Origin: Paraphysomonas bandaiensis
Lineage: Eukaryota > Chrysophyceae
Reading direction: 5' to 3'
DNA length: 64,000 nt
Assembly: GCA_965644295.1 (NCBI GenBank)
Contig: CBFFRP010000284.1
Span: 124,001-188,000 of the forward strand
The first letter of the stretch is position 1. Each line of letters starts with the position of its first letter. The translations under genes were made by a program, and so were the position numbers. Shown one piece after another: positions 10,713 through 23,600 of the stretch. The notes under the pieces were generated by a model. It made no database searches, was not told the origin of the DNA, and saw only the letters and a program-made list of their open reading frames with translations.

Positions 10713-12689
10713 TGACCTCCACTCTATACCACGAGACTCTATACGATTACGGTTGAGCTATTATCTCTATGCGTTAGTTACCTCCAGACGTATGTGTGAA
10801 TTGGATACCGCTCCTCTCCTGAAAATGGGGGTGGAGGGGACGTCAAGTGAGGGTATTGTGGGAGAGGGTGACGCTGGTCGTGTGTCATATGAATATGTGT
10901 ATAGCGTATGGTGATGTGTGGGTGTGTCAAAAGCCCTGTGTTTTTTCCCCAAATTTTGAAAATTTGGACAATTGGTGTCATAGGGAATGACATAAAAGTG
11001 CTATTTTCTTGGGTGTTGTGTCAAAAAACTAAAAGATATGAGACCGATCCTCCGCACAGAGACAGGGCGTATTCATATTATATTTCGGGAATATATTGAG
11101 GTAAAAATACTCTACATAACTGCAATACAACTACGGCTGGAATATTGAAAATTGTTGTCTCAATATTAGAGGCATCTTTGAACAAAAATATTCAAAGGAT
11201 GCCGATAAGGGCTTCAAGTTTGTCATTTGGCTGTTTCAAACCTTGTGTTGGGTTCACCCCTTATGAATAATAGATATCTACAATTCTGTCATTTGCTTTG
11301 TTGTTGAGGCTATAAGATCTGTTGTTGGGCGTGAGATGTGCAGTGGTGCTAGTTGTACCTTGCAATATAGAGCTCTGCAGCTCCCTGAGCGTATATTATT
11401 AATGTCCTTCATTCATCGGGCCAGTTAAGGTCGCAGTGAAGTGAGCGCCAACAATACAGTGTGTGCTGTATTTATGGTTTCGCGTGCAGCTATATGTGAT
11501 AGATAGGCGCCAAGTGATCTGTGTGGTGGGCACTCTATGTAGATGGGAACTAACTTCCCATATGTGGATACTTCGGAATAGTAATCCTGCTAGATGGGAC
11601 AGCACCAGCTGTATTTAACCCCGTATTTCTCTAAGGCCGAACCCGTGTATTGGTCCTCCATAACACTCATTAGTCCATATTAAGCGTAATGAGGCCCATG
11701 ATACCAATGACTGCCATAACGTTCATCCTAGCAATGGAAATTCTGTCTTAGCAAACTCGGCAACAATGAGGGTTGGAGTTAGTTTTGATGCTCATTTCAA
11801 GACTACACTCGTGTAGACATCATGATTATTGAATTTTGCTTATTTAGAAGCAATTAAAAAACTATATTTAAGGTTTCTGAATTATGACCGTTACTTGAAG
11901 AATGCAGTAGGTCAAAACAGTAGTACATGAATTAAAGAGATGATACGAATCATGTGAGAGAAACTGAACTATAAACGACTTTATAAAATCATAACTATCT
12001 AATATTAGAAAATTGATTGTTAGTGGTGACGATATAGATTTAGTGAATGATGAATGATGAGAGATATATATCACGATTTCAATTATTAAAGAGTGCAAGG
12101 TATTACAACTTCAGTGGCTTACTTCTAGTATAGAGTATTTGTTAAATTATTGTAAATATAGAGTAACAATGTAGAGATATATGATACGCATGATTTATGC
12201 TGATACGTCACAATGTTGATACAGTATGCAATGCATATGATATATATAGCATGTACAAAGCTTTAAAACTTTAACTAAAACTCAAGTATAGGAAACAAGT
12301 ATCAAGCATATTCAGTTATAAACATATCACAGATATCAGATATACATTATAAATTATAAAGCTAAGATCGACTATAAACGTAATCAATTTTAAGCACAGT
12401 AGACATAATTATTAGCGACACCAAGTAAAGGTGAACAACGCGGATTATCATATGACATATCGTTCTCTAATCTAATATTAATATACTATTTCAACATTAT
12501 ATTAAAATAGGCAGAAGCACAGAAGCACCACTTAGCATTATTATTTTAAAACAAACAATCCCAAAATTCATAAACTAGATTTACTCGAGTGCATCACAAT
12601 ATCAGGGTCCATAAACCTTACCCAATCATCATCCGTGAAAAGATTGGAGTCAATTCTACATTCATATATGTTACAAGAGTTTAAATTCA
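10713..12689. other. Intergenic region with short repeat unit
   Basis: No supported gene. It holds the upstream region of the 9915-10712 gene and, at its right end, the 3' flank of the folate gene. One ~87-bp unit (11123-11209) is repeated at 14876-14960. Region 11800-12690 is strongly AT-rich and has no open frame of note. Confidence 0.4.
11123..11209 (+). repeat. Short dispersed repeat, unit A
   Basis: CAATACAACTACGGCTGGAA through TTGTTGTCTCAATATTAGAG, GGCATCTTTGAACAAAAATA and GGATGCCGATA matches 14876-14960 with scattered differences. Both are in the same orientation and flank the folylpolyglutamate synthase gene. No termini or target duplications are clear. Confidence 0.7.
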
Positions 12690-14395
12690 CTAATATACGT
12701 ACTCTAGCAATGCTTCACGTGCCTCTGCAGCTGCAAAGAGTGATCCACATACAGCAATAACTATGCTTTTATTTTTATTCCCAGATTTTAGTGCCAACTC
12801 CCCCGATGTATGAAGCCTGTACAAAGCAGAAACTTTACATAATAGCACACTTGCTCTACTGTGTCACCTGGCTCTTTCTAGTGCAGTCAAAAGGCGCTTT
12901 CCGACAGTTCCCCCATCTCCTGCCTTTGCGAGAGTCTCGTGTTTACACGGCAGCATTAACTTGTGTTGATATGGCTCCGGGACTTTCGCCAGCATATCCA
13001 TTTCAGCTGAAAAAAATTACGGCGCGGCAAAAACTCGGATTCACACTTACAAAGTGCCCGATAATGTCGCGCCTGCACAGGCATGACTCTATCAGCAGTT
13101 TCGAGGATTTCTTGCAACATATTATCTACGTTCTTATCGCGACCGGTGCCAATAAGTACCCAAAGATGCCACTCATCAGCTGAATAGTGGGCCCGTAGAC
13201 CTTGCATACAAAGTTTCACGCTCAGTCCATTGTGACTACCGTCCAGCACTACAGTGTGACGTGCATCACAGCATCGTGATCCCGGACTTTGAACGTTAAA
13301 AGTTTCCATTCTGAAAGGAATTTAGCGAGAAAAAAATGCGTACAAACTCACCTGCACGGCCAGAAGTAGTCTTCCATTCCATCTAACGGAACCTTCAGAT
13401 GAGCACAAACAGCAGAGGCAAGAGTGCGATTTTCTATTTCCACACCAAAAGAGCCTTTTTCACTGAGAAGGCATACACTGTATATTAAGCATACAAAAAT
13501 ACAGCACCTAATCTTAACCTGCGTGCACTAATGTCGACAACATGAAGAGCGGCTTGCTTCACCTCACACTCACGTTGTAGCACTTCCATCGCGTCCGGAT
13601 GCAAATTGCTTGTCGTAAAAACTTCTGACTCTTTTTTGACAATGCCTGCACATAAATTTCATGACTTTTTCAGAACATTACTTTCACACCATACCAGCTT
13701 TGTGCCATGCAATTTCTTTTAAGGAGTTTCCCAATAAATTTTGGTGGTCATAACTTACGCTGGTAATAACGCACGCCCTTGGACTATCCACAAAATTTGT
13801 GGAATCTAGTCTGCCACCAATACCAGTCTCTAATATGACATAATCTACATTTTTCTCAGAAAAATATCTGAAAATAATCTAAGCATTAGTAAAGGGAACA
13901 CTCATGCTCTAACCTCAGCGCCATAGTGAGTAGAATGTCAAAGAAATTAACCCAATTCTCTTCAGATGTGCGTTCCAGTGCCCATTGACCAAGACGCACA
14001 AAATCCTGAATGATGTCAGCTTGTGTGATATATTGGGCACGAATATAAACCTTGTGTGATATTAATTCTCTCCCTATTTTAATCCTCTCACAAGTTGTGT
14101 GTAAATGAGGGCTGGTAAATACACCAACTTTATAGCCATGACCGCGCAGAGCGGCAGCAATATACTCACACGTAGAACCCTTTCCTTTTGTTCCAGAAAC
14201 ATGAATAAACTTCGAGTCTGTTAAACACGATCCTGATTCTCGAACAATACTCTTAAAGAATGAGATCCTTCTGTTGAATTCCTCCTTTACAGCGTCCATG
14301 TTTTTCGGCCGTCTTCTCACAGCGCTGTTAAATAAACGTGTAACGACTTTAGTATAAATTAATTCTGCTGCGCGATGTTGCCAACAAAAAAACAT
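12690..14395 (-). CDS. FPGS: Folylpolyglutamate synthase / dihydrofolate synthase
   Basis: The enzyme adds glutamates to reduced folates using ATP. Exons (minus): 13914-14395, 13695-13867, 13519-13645, 13352-13477, 13051-13310, 12868-13006, 12690-12816; six GT-AG introns of 41-51 bp; phases agree; 477 aa, the usual family length. The sequence shows the P-loop HVSGTKGKGSTCEYIA, the FTSPHLHTTCERI loop, ILETGIGGRLDSTN, ITSVSYDHQNLLG and KEIAWHKAGIVKK in canonical order. Later come VVLDGSHN, the C-domain start, and VCGSLFAAAEAREAL near the end. The N-terminal ~32 residues are Arg-rich and hydrophobic, so a mitochondrial presequence is possible, with internal Met at the MDAVKEE site as an alternative cytosolic start. 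Whether it also has dihydrofolate synthase activity cannot be read from sequence. Confidence 0.92.
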
Positions 14396-15970
14396 GAACC
14401 CTATAAGCCGTTACATGGTCTTGATGAGGTACACGATGATATATGTTGGTATGTAAACGTACCGCCAGACATCACACTGAAGGCAACCACACCGAATAAC
14501 GAGCTCTGCATTGTGATATACGTTGAGGATACTGCTTAACGGATCATTCTAATCAGTGTTTGCATAGAGAGGAATCCAGTGGTTGGAATCGTGGTGGTGT
14601 GATGCTGTGGTGTTGGCTTTCTCCTATGCATAGCAGTGTTCTCTGCATATGTCACATGGGCCCTCCATTTTTATCCCTTCCACAGCAGTACACCGCCGTA
14701 TACAGCAGTATATTACAACACCGGATATCTTCCACTACACCAATTCCAGGCTAAAAGATAAAACCCGGTTTCTCCCACTTTGCTCGGATTCACGTCGTAC
14801 TGACATGGCACGTATCGGCAGTCAGCATCTTATTTTTCGGAAATTAATGGAAGCAAAATTCCTCTAAATTACTAACATACAACTACGGCTGTAATACAGA
14901 TAATTGTTGTCTCAATAAAGGAGGCATCTTTGAACAAAAATATACAAAGAATGCCAATAGGCCATACCATGGGCTGCACATAAGCACTCAGAGCGACAGG
15001 ATTACATATATATTAATCGTCAATATTATGGTGGCTACCTTATTATCTGATTCTTACGATCCTTCTGTGGAGACCACACCCTTCTCATATTGCAGCATTG
15101 CCTCCTTTCCACCACCACAGTATATACCCATCAACTGCAAAGAGGCGTATATTCTGCAAGTATATCGAGAGAAAATGTCAGCTAAATGCAGTTTCTCATG
15201 TAAGAGCATCGAAATCTCACTATCCAGAGCAATCATCGATCAATTTGAAAGGATTTCCTCAAGATAATACAGCAAGAGAAAGCTGCGAATCACATTGCCA
15301 GAATGAAGGTAACAAAACTATCTGAGAGCAGGATACTGGGAATCAATGCTTAGGGATTCCCACAACTGGGATGTACATTCGCTTTGCGATATCTTCTATT
15401 TGTAGTCTACCTCATTGACTATCATCACATTTCTACATTTCAACGGATACGATACGGAGCGCAGTATGAAACATATATATCTTAATGTTCATGCAGCTGC
15501 TCTCTTAACATTCGATTGGTGATTGAAAGACAACCTTAAAGCGAAATACCGAACACCTCTTTGTTTTTGTGTCTTCAGTCAACATTATTTTTTGACACTT
15601 CACTATTGTTACGACATACAATGCACCAATACTACTTCCACTAGATATTACATACATTTTAACTAAGTATATTTTCACTTTTCCCACCCTTACACAAAGC
15701 TTTTCCACATCACAATTGCATGCCAAATGAACTTTTGCTCAGGTTGGGGTCCATACAAATGCATAACCCTTCAGAATTCAAGATAACTACATCGCATTGC
15801 AAGCTCAACATCAACTACACCATAAGAAAAAAGTACGTCATAGTATTCCAGCACATAGAATTAAAGCTTGCCATTAGTATTATAATTAATCGAGTGTTAA
15901 TATTCTGGTACTGCCTACACTTGAAATGCATCCACAGTATCCATACCTATAATACACCTAGAGCACACAA
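14396..15970. other. Intergenic region between FPGS and Rpt4
   Basis: Upstream of FPGS it contains ACAGCAGTA (14682-14690) and TACAGCAGTA (14701-14710), the recurrent gene-start motif. It also holds the second short repeat unit. An open stretch at 15028-15267 codes for no recognisable protein and is not called. Confidence 0.4.
14876..14960 (+). repeat. Short dispersed repeat, unit B
   Basis: This is the partner of 11123-11209: CATACAACTACGGCTGTAAT, TTGTTGTCTCAATAAAGGAG and GGCATCTTTGAACAAAAATA align in the same order. Confidence 0.7.
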
Positions 15971-17204
15971 TTAAACCTTCGAGTAATCCAGCTTCGATTC
16001 GAGTTTCTTTGATTCCGCAATCTTTCTGGCAGCTTTCATGAAGTCTTCCTCTAGAACATAGTCCCTGTCTGAGCGAATCGCGAAGAGGCCAGCCTCGGTA
16101 CAGATGTTACGCAAATCAGCGCCGTTAAAACCATCTGCAAGCTTAACTACGCTATCGTAGTCTATATCACCACGTTTCGTGATGGATGCAGCATGTATTT
16201 TTAAAATCTCCAATCGGGATGCTTCATTGGGCAAGGGGATCTCGATCTTGCGGTCCAAACGTCCTGGCCTCAGTAGTGCTGGATCAAGAATATCAGGCCT
16301 GTTAGTTGCCATCACTATTTTAACTGCGCCTAGACTCTCAAAACCATCAAGTTGATTGAGGAGCTCCATGAGAGTTCGCTGGATCTCTCTGTCCGCTGAC
16401 GTACCTTCCGAGAATCGAGAGCCTCCGATTGCGTCGATCTCATCCATGAATATTACGCACGGCTGGTGGTCCTTAGCATACCCGAACATTTCGCGAATGA
16501 TACGGGAACTCTCTCCAATGTATTTGTCTACAATTGCTGATGCAACAACTTTAAGAAAAGTTCCATTGATATTTGACGCAAGGGCCCGAGCAAGAAGGGT
16601 CTTCCCTGTCCCAGGAGGGCCATATAAGAGAACACCTTTAGGAGCCTTGATGCCCACGCGGATAAAGAGCTCGGGGTTTGTAAGTGGCAACTCAATTACT
16701 TCACGCAACTCGCGAACTTGTTCGTTAAGACCACCAATATCTGAGAAACCCACACCCGCCGCTTCCTGCTCGCTAAGCATGTTAAACACAGTAGGATCCA
16801 CTTCTCTTGGCATTGGTCTCATTATAGTTAGAGTAGTCATATCCAACGAAACCCGAGTTCCTGGTTTTAATTTAGACTTATCCAGCTTTGTTCGGCACCC
16901 CACCACATATCTAGGACCAGATGATGCCTTTACAATGAACCTTTCGTCATCCATTTGCTTTAACACATCCCCAATCAACTGCCCCACACTTTGAATGGCT
17001 TTCAAGTCTTCTTCAGTTCTTTTATACTCTGCTACGAGATCTTTAACATCTTGTCTCATTTTCTTAACACTATAAATAAAAGTAACGGGTAGAAACAGGA
17101 TGTATATGTGTATGCACGTACTTGGCCTCGATTTCACGATGCTCCATTATTTTGGCTCTGTAAGCCGCAACGGCTTGGGCTCTTTCATCAGTTGGGTCTA
17201 CCAT
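15971..17204 (-). CDS. PSMC6: 26S proteasome regulatory ATPase Rpt4 (PSMC6)
   Basis: This is a subunit of the hexameric AAA+ ring that unfolds substrates at the 19S base. Exons (minus): 17122-17204 and 15971-17069, with a 52-bp GT-AG intron; 393 aa. The short first exon gives [10 protein letters not shown]...EHREIEAN, which joins in phase to [11 protein letters not shown] and matches the PSMC6 N-terminus; starting at the internal Met would lose part of the coiled coil. Also visible are [19 protein letters not shown] (OB fold), Walker A GPPGTGKT, Walker [32 protein letters not shown] with the Arg finger region, and the ending [12 protein letters not shown]. Rpt4 is preferred over other Rpt subunits because of KLESKLDY and [10 protein letters not shown]. 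Confidence 0.97.
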
Positions 17205-17678
17205 ACTTCTATTTCAATATAAGGCTGCTCGGTTAGTGTCCTATTAACGCTTATAGGGTCGAGTTGATAGTGAGCTTTCTTTCCTTCGATATATTTATAT
17301 ATGTATATGTATGTATATGTTGTGCATAGTACACGAGATGCAGACATACATACACACAACAACTAGAAATACACACACACAGAGCAGCAACAGTGCAGTG
17401 TAGGACTCTACAGCAGTAGAGTATGTATAGAGGACTACAGGACAAAATACAGTGTGTATACTGCTGTATATACCGTATACATGTACATACATATATGGAA
17501 TATATCATCCACAGCACATATAACAGACAGCTACACATCTCTTCATATATACATACATACATATATATATAGAGAGAGAGCATCTGAGCGTTCACATTCA
17601 TTGTAGCATCGATATCATGTGCGGTGAAACCAATAGCAGTATTTAGTCGCTTGTATTTGTGTGAGTGTATAAGTAGCT
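17205..17678. promoter_or_regulatory. Bidirectional promoter region, Rpt4 / giant ARM protein
   Basis: This 474-bp interval separates divergent start codons. It contains TATATG/TGTATG microsatellite sequence, TACAGCAGTA (17409-17418) and TACTGCTGTATA (17459-17470). The motif and microsatellites are shared with other divergent gene pairs here. Confidence 0.5.
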
Positions 17679-20600
17679 ATGGATGATTTAGAGATTGAGT
17701 TAGAGGAGCTCAGAGAGAAGTATGAGGCCCTTCAGAGGGAAATGGACATCGTACAGGAGGAGAGAGACGCTCAAGTGAGTCATTTGGAGTCAAAAATGGC
17801 TTCTGAGAAGGCTGCGCTTGAAAAGGAGTGGAAGGGAAAGCTGCACGATATGGATAAAGCCTGCAGGAAAGAGATAAACGATATGTCTGAAGAACTCGAC
17901 ACGATGAGAGTCGCTTTCAATGGAGATGCCAGTGGATGGGTTGCTAAGAAAACAAAGACGGGAAGAGAATATTACGAAAACCTTGAAACAGGCGAAACTA
18001 GAGAGGAGATGCCAGAAGTGCTATACGTTGCAGAGCGTATGTCCAAAGCAGATAAGGCTGATGAATACTTGGATGAATTACAAAAGCTACGTGAGAAGTT
18101 CAAAGACGCAGAAATGAAAAAACGTGAGGCAGAAAACAATTTAAATAAGGCTAGAATGGACATAAATAACTTGCGAACACTGGAGAAAGGCTGGCGGGAA
18201 GCGTCAAAAAGCCTTTCCCAAGAGTTGACAAGGACTGTGAAGTCGTTTGATACCCAGGCTGATGATATAGTTAATGGCATGGGCCGAATGGCGCATGGCA
18301 GCATGCGCCTGTCAACACGAATCCCGGGCGTGCGTAAAGTTACTGCCCTCGTTGCGAAGCTTCAAGACAAGATAGCCACTCAAGAGCAGACTATAAAAAC
18401 GCTTAATGCCAAAAACCGTCAATTGCAGAATGAATTGGATGAGGCGCTAGCTAAGGTGAAACGTTTGTCTGGTGGTATAGAGGAGGAAGTTGAGCGGTTA
18501 GTGAAGAGTATGCGAGAGAAGGTTGCGGATTGTATGGTGCAGGTAATGAAGGAAAAGGCCGCTCGAGCACAGGAGCGTCGACAAATGGCAGACCTTTGGC
18601 CTAAGACCCATATCATGCCTACACTTCTGATGCAGCACCGTGCGCTAGATGACGATGAAATCGCCCGACGACTGAAACGCTCACGGGATATAGAGGCTTC
18701 GAAGGCCCTTGCTCTGGAGATCCGCAAAAATGTATCGGAGAGTAGGAAGTGGACAACGGAATATGACGAATACGGTCGTCAATTCTTCCAACATTCCGAG
18801 ACTGGGGAGACGGAGTGGGAAGAGCCACCCATCATGTCCTACAAGCCCCCTCCCGGAAGAGACGAAATGGGTAATCCCACGCACACAGAAGAGGACCTCA
18901 TGAAGGGTTGGGTAATGAAGACCGACTATAAAGGAGTGGTGTACTATGAGGCTGAGAATACAGGGGAGATCACCTATGACGCGCCATCTTCTTTTAGACA
19001 TATCCCTCCAGGGCGTGAACCAGAGCTCTTCGTTGGGGAGGCTGCGAATATTGTGCTCACTTATATAAAGGGAAAAATTGCCAAGCATGTAGGTCGTATG
19101 GAGAAACAAAAGGCGAAGGAGCGGGGAGAAGAGGTCGAGGGGGCTGAGGAAGAGGAAGAGGAGAACGATAGCGATGACCTATCAAAATACCTCTACGATA
19201 TCGAGACTGTGGAGATGCTGGCCGACGTTTTCGCGGCATCTTTGGCGAAGCCCCAAAAAGGCGCGAAAAAGGGTGAGGTTGCGAAGGAGGTTTTCAAGGA
19301 TCCAAGGCCAGAGGAAGAAGGATACGAAGGAACAGGGGGAGTGTTGGCTATGGAGGGCATGCACGAGCCGAAGGAGAACTATATGGGGCCTACGCTAGCT
19401 GATGTGGACGTTACAGAGGCGTCATTCTCGCAGATCCGTGACATTGTGGAACTGTATTCAACCCTAGAGGAAAAGCTTGAACGACGACTGGTTGAAACAC
19501 GGGGGCAGCTGAAGGATTTTTCCTTCGTGTTGTGTGATATGATGGACCAGAAGCGACGCGAGAAGGCCGAAGAGTTGCGGATCCACAACGAGCAGCAACA
19601 GGCTGAGGAGAAGATGCAGCAACGAATGTTAAAGAAACAAGAGACTATCCAGCTCCTGGAAATGAAACGCGAAGCATCAGCCAGGGGAATATCGTTGGAA
19701 GATGTACAAAAAGAGAGGTCCGCTAGGCGACTTCTGTCTCATGACGATGAGATGTCATCCTTGGGTGGCGATTTCAGTGCGACAGGGGGCGAAGAGGAGA
19801 AGAAGGCGTATACAGATGGGAGAGGAACCCCAAAAGCTGAGGCTCTAGAGGAAGGTGACGAAGAGAAGCGAGATGAAGTTGAAGTGGCTGCTGATTCTGG
19901 TGCTGCCGAGTCTAAAGCGGATAGAGCAGAGGTAGACGAGGCCAAACCTTTGGAGGGCGAGTCACCTACTGGTGTTCCGGCGGAAGGGGTTGTGGAAGAG
20001 AAGCTACCAACACCTTTGCCGCAGGACGGAATGAGTGTACATGCACCGCCCTCGCGGATGCTATCGGCAGAGGAAAAAGGGTCCTGTGGCATGAGCAGAG
20101 ATGAAATGCCATTGATAAATGATAGTAGTGGGGACAGTGTAGTACTCGTTATGGGTGATCCTGATATTGGGTTTGATGCTCCTGCGGACGATACAGGCGT
20201 GAAATATTCCAAGGAGATATTGGATACTACACAGAACTTAGTAAACTTCTCGCTCTTCTGTGGGTACAACAACCTTCGCATGGACCTAACTCCTGAGGAC
20301 CAGACGTACGAAATATCATTACCAGAGCACGGGGAGGTGGATAGTGACGACAAATGGCTCACACATTCGTTCTTCCTCAATATTACGAAGGAACGCGTCG
20401 ATGGAATCAGGGAGGCCACCAGTAAGGTGTTCGATCCGGTATTACATAGTCTGGACTCCAAGCCACTCAATACCTTGAAACTAATTTACAGTGCTATGGA
20501 CGTGCGTAAGCATGAGACTAGACAACTTGTGAGTATGATAAATAGCTTGAACATAACCTTTTCTCACCGTTTTGATCACTAGGACGATCCGTACACACCG

Positions 20601-23600
20601 AGGGTCCTTTTCACACACGACGGACTTCGTCGAGAGCATGCCCTTTGGAAGGCGCGACAAATTATGAGCGAGGTTCTTCGTTTTCAGATTCAGCAGGAAG
20701 CAGTCAAAGAAGGCCACGACAGGAAGGATGTCGTCACTCGCAACTTTGTGGAGAGCAAAGGGTCACACCTTTACATGGCACCTAACCCTACAGACTCGAG
20801 AGCCAATAACGCCCTTGCCGACCTCAAGGTGATATCTGTGATTGGAAAAGATATAGTATTCGAAGGGGGTGGTAGACATATAATATACATTCGCTTTACT
20901 GTCGGCTGTTGGACGGCCAAGACCGTAGCCAAACCCCTGTTGAGCAAGAAACTAAACTGGGAAGACGTAAATATTTCTCTGACCCTCCCAAAACAACGAC
21001 TGCACAGCGACGAAGTGCGTGTAGAGTTGTTTGATGAGAATGAGCTCCGCCAAGACATATGTGTTGGAATGGCAACTAGCCCATTGTCGGTTCTGATGCA
21101 GAAGAATGCAGGAGATCCTGTTGCTTTGGACTTCGATATCAAGGACAGATTCAATGTGCACAGTGGAAACCTGTCGATTACTTTTATAGTAGATCATAGG
21201 GACGATCTAACTGCAGAATCATGCGGAGATAGTGTTCGTGAACATAATAGAGTCAAACTGTCTGAAGAGACTGGGAAGTCAAATTCTACAGTTCGTACTG
21301 TGAACATTGGGGTATCTGTTGGGGATCCTTTAAGCGATAAACATCCTTCTCTCGTGGAAAGTCAAACTTCATTCGCAACTCTTGTAGATGATCTCAGGGG
21401 AGACGGTGCTGATCATGTGAAGCGACTGATTGGGGATATTCATGTGGAAGAAGTGCTGAAACTTGGACACCGAGTGGTTATAAATTCTATGAAGGTGAGT
21501 AAAATATCTCATGTTTTGCTCATATTGATGTTTGTTTCGTAGAAATTGCCTAATTTTAAAATTGCGAACAAGTTCCTGGAGACTAAAGCTAAACTGCATT
21601 ATCATGATGTTAATAACTTCGTTGATGAAACTCAGGAATTATACGTGCTGATTGAACGTGAAATCAAGTTAAAACTTCAAGAAATTGCTAAAAAGAAGGA
21701 GGATTCATCCACTAAGTACCAGACTATGTTAAACAAAAACGCTGACATTTTAGAGGAAGTTAAGAAGATAAATGCCAAGGTAGCTGAAGTTCGAGACCCC
21801 GTTGAGCCTCCTAAAGAGCCTGTATTTGAGCCTTTTCCAGACCTACCATACGTTCCGGAGTTGCCGAAGACGACGGGTCTAGACTCTAAAGGCAAGAAGA
21901 AAAAAGACATGAAAGGCTCTGATATCAAGAAACTAGCGGCTGCTGCTTTGGCTGGAGAACTTGATCAGAAGCCGTGGGATTTCGGAGAGCGTTGGCCGAA
22001 CAATTCTCAAATGACAACTCTAAAGAAAGCAGCTGATACTCGTAACAAAGAAATGGATGAGGAACGAGCGAAGGAGCAGGCCGCTCGAGACCGTGCTATG
22101 GAGTTTTTTACCTCGGCGATGCAGAAATGGGAAATAGAGGACAGAGCTCGGAGGAATGAGTATGAGCGCATGAAGAAAGAGTCTAGAAGAATATACCTAA
22201 AGCTGGACTGCGTCAATGAGCGACAGGCTATCATGCATAAAGAGGTTGCTGGGTACGAGGAAGAGGCGGCTGTGTGGACGCGATTCTTGGATTTCCATAT
22301 GCAGTCAAAGGAGAGGGTGGCTGTGATGCGTGCTAAGCAGCATATGGAAAATGAGCGACAAAAAAGCGTAATGAAAAATATGACTAAGAAATTGTTGGCT
22401 TTATTAGATGCACGCCGACGTGCATACAATCTACCACTAACTGCGTTGAACGAAGTTGAATACCAGGAGTTCTGTGAAAAAGCAGACATTGCTTTAAGAA
22501 CCCTTCGTTTTGAAATCTTAGATTGCAAGCAGCAGCTAATTGCTGAAGGTGTGCGGTTGAGAAACACCTACGATGAGGAGATTTGCTGCTTGAAAAGTGA
22601 GCTCAGCCGCACAAGAATGTTGAGGGAAGTACTGAAGCAAAAGAATTGCATCGATCAGATAGTAGATAGACACAAATACGAGGCGTACAACTTGCTGGAG
22701 GATATGGAAAAGTTGAAGCTAGTAGAGGCTGACAAGGACGACAGAGGAGTTGACGATACTATCGATGACATGGGAGAAAGATACAAAATTGATAAAGTTT
22801 GGTCGAGTCCTGAGATAACTAAGACGAAGAAAATGGTAGACCTGATAATGGGCAAAATCAACCTCACGCAAGGAATGAAAGATTCTGCTGCTATGAGTCA
22901 GCAATGCCTCTTCGAAGTGATGTCAGTTAAGTGGGCTGTTGAATTTGCGCCAGTAAGGGACTCGTGGTGCGAAAACTCAGACTACGAAAGGTCTCAAAAG
23001 TATCTATACGATATGGTGCAGTGGCTTGCCTTGCAGAGAGAAAAGTTAGCCGAGCGAGAGCAGGAGTTTGAGTTGGTGAAGGAACGGGCCAAAATAGAGT
23101 TATTAGCAGTGCAAGATTATATGAAAGTGTCCCGTGAATGTCATGATACGGATACAACTTTGATAACTGAAAGTTCGTCCAAAGTCATCGACGTTGTTCG
23201 AGAACAAATGGTTAAACGAGATGCAGAGTATAAGAAGCATATCTTATCGCTCGAAGAAAATATAACGAATCTTTCCAGAGAATGTCATGAAGTCCGGGAA
23301 GAAAAATACAAACAAGCCCTAAATTTTAACAGCAAAGTTGAATCACTGCTTTCTCTTGTTGCGACTCTGCAAACTACCCTGGAACACCAGTCTGCAGTCA
23401 TGGAAATGGTCAAAGAAGAGCGAGATGAAGTTGTTCTTAAAACTCGTCTGGCATCGGACAGGTTACGTTATCAATTGAGACTAGAAAGGAAGCACTGCGC
23501 GAACCTGTTGTTTATTATACATGCCCAGCGAGCTGTCGTGCAGCGGTTAAACCTCTCTATTACCCAAGGACAAGACCTCCTGGCGGAAAAGGAAAAGCAG

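Noticed and set aside
15028-15325. Plus-strand ORFs of 75-79 codons
   Set aside because: No recognisable family, mutual overlap in two frames, and antisense frames of similar length.
17251-17601. 116-codon Cys/Tyr/Val-rich minus-strand ORF
   Set aside because: Translation of the TATATG/TGTATG microsatellite in the bidirectional promoter.
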